Made by a program: the position numbers and the translations under genes. The notes below the pieces were generated by a model that had not been told where the DNA came from, did not search any database, and saw only the letters and a program-made list of their open reading frames with translations. A stretch of DNA of 6,101 nt from Fidelibacterota bacterium REDSEA-S14_B6. GTDB lineage: Bacteria > Fidelibacterota > Marinisomatia > Marinisomatales > S15-B10. Where the stretch lies: positions 1 through 6,101 of the forward strand of contig LUOC01000104.1 in the NCBI GenBank assembly GCA_001626655.1, given 5' to 3'. Positions 5,864-6,101 of this stretch are shown one piece after another (the first letter of the stretch is position 1; the number at the start of each line of letters is the position of its first letter).

Positions 5864-6101
5864 ATGGCTCAGTTGAATAAAGTTCAGATTTCGTCTCGTG
5901 ATTGGAACAAAGTCACCACCGATGTCCTGGCGGTCGCCGTGTTCAAAGGCGGCGCTCTGTCAGCGATGGGGAAGGCGGTGGACAAGGGGACGGGGAAGAT
6001 CATCTCCAAAGCGGTGAAGGGCGGCGATTTCAAAGGGAAGTCGAACGAAACGCTGATGCTCTTTTCCGGCGGATCGCCCTCACGGCTGCTCCTCGTCGGA
6101 C
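5864..6101 (+). CDS. pepA: Leucyl aminopeptidase (M17 family), N-terminal part, runs off the window
   Basis: Seventy-nine codons of the start of a cytosol aminopeptidase are visible. The segment LAVAVFKGGALSAMGKAVDK, followed after a short stretch by ISKAVKGGDFKGK, a TLMLFSGG strand and RLLLVG, is the typical beginning of the N-terminal macro-like domain of PepA/M17. The catalytic C-terminal domain with its two zinc or manganese ions lies outside the window. The enzyme removes N-terminal residues from peptides in the cytoplasm; some PepA proteins also bind DNA. The start is ATG 5864 with AGGAG at 5851-5855, 8 nt upstream. The earlier ATG at 5857 is in another frame and stops after seven residues. 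The gene is divergent from the glc operon across about 170 nt. The call rests on the N-terminal domain only. Confidence 0.85.
   Translation, partial: MAQLNKVQISSRDWNKVTTDVLAVAVFKGGALSAMGKAVDKGTGKIISKAVKGGDFKGKSNETLMLFSGGSPSRLLLVG

Noticed and set aside
5857..5880. Upstream ATG giving a seven-residue reading frame that overlaps the pepA start
   Set aside because: It lies only 1 nt from the AGGAG site, too close for initiation, while ATG 5864 has an 8-nt spacing and encodes the M17 N-terminus.

Overview
This is an ordinary bacterial chromosomal window, moderately GC-rich by eye, with tightly packed genes, Shine-Dalgarno sites and sigma70-like promoters of the TTGACA-N17-TAnnnT type. Nothing in it allows a confident phylum assignment. 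The gene content (GlcDEF-type glycolate oxidation, a UMF1-type transporter, a periplasmic heavy-metal-associated protein, a YciA-like thioesterase, an M17 aminopeptidase) fits a free-living heterotroph with an inner membrane and a periplasm. No mobile element, CRISPR array, tRNA or rRNA gene was recognised.

Layout. Plus strand, 1-443: the 3' end of a UMF1-family MFS transporter. Plus strand, 452-960: a self-contained unit of promoter, small exported Cys-rich HMA-domain protein and strong intrinsic terminator. Plus strand, 962-1500: a second promoter with a perfect palindrome over its -10 box, then a short leader that folds into a long terminal stem followed by a U-tract (a candidate attenuator, riboswitch or small RNA), then an acyl-CoA thioesterase. 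Minus strand, 5775 down to 1497: a promoter, a 63-aa cysteine-pair protein, and then glcD, glcE and glcF, which overlap one another at glcD/glcE and glcE/glcF. The thioesterase and glcF converge and overlap by 4 nt at their stop codons. Plus strand, 5864 to the end: the N-terminal part of a leucyl aminopeptidase (PepA), divergent from the glc operon.

How the genes work together. GlcD (FAD subunit), GlcE (second FAD-binding subunit) and GlcF (Fe-S subunit) form the membrane-associated glycolate dehydrogenase that oxidises glycolate to glyoxylate and passes electrons to the respiratory chain. As read here, glcD is broken. The reading frame changes at 4985-4992, exactly where the family motif NVAENxGGxxxLKYG should be, and the missing residues are best explained by a 26-nt deletion between two copies of TGGCTGAA. 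glcE and glcF are intact, so the lesion is either recent, polymorphic in the population, or a sequence error.

The most interesting items are the glcD deletion scar and the promoter-palindrome-leader RNA arrangement before the thioesterase gene. Lesser ones are a helical-phase direct repeat at the glc promoter and the small cysteine-pair protein heading the operon. I do not see convincing evidence of a novel multi-gene system.
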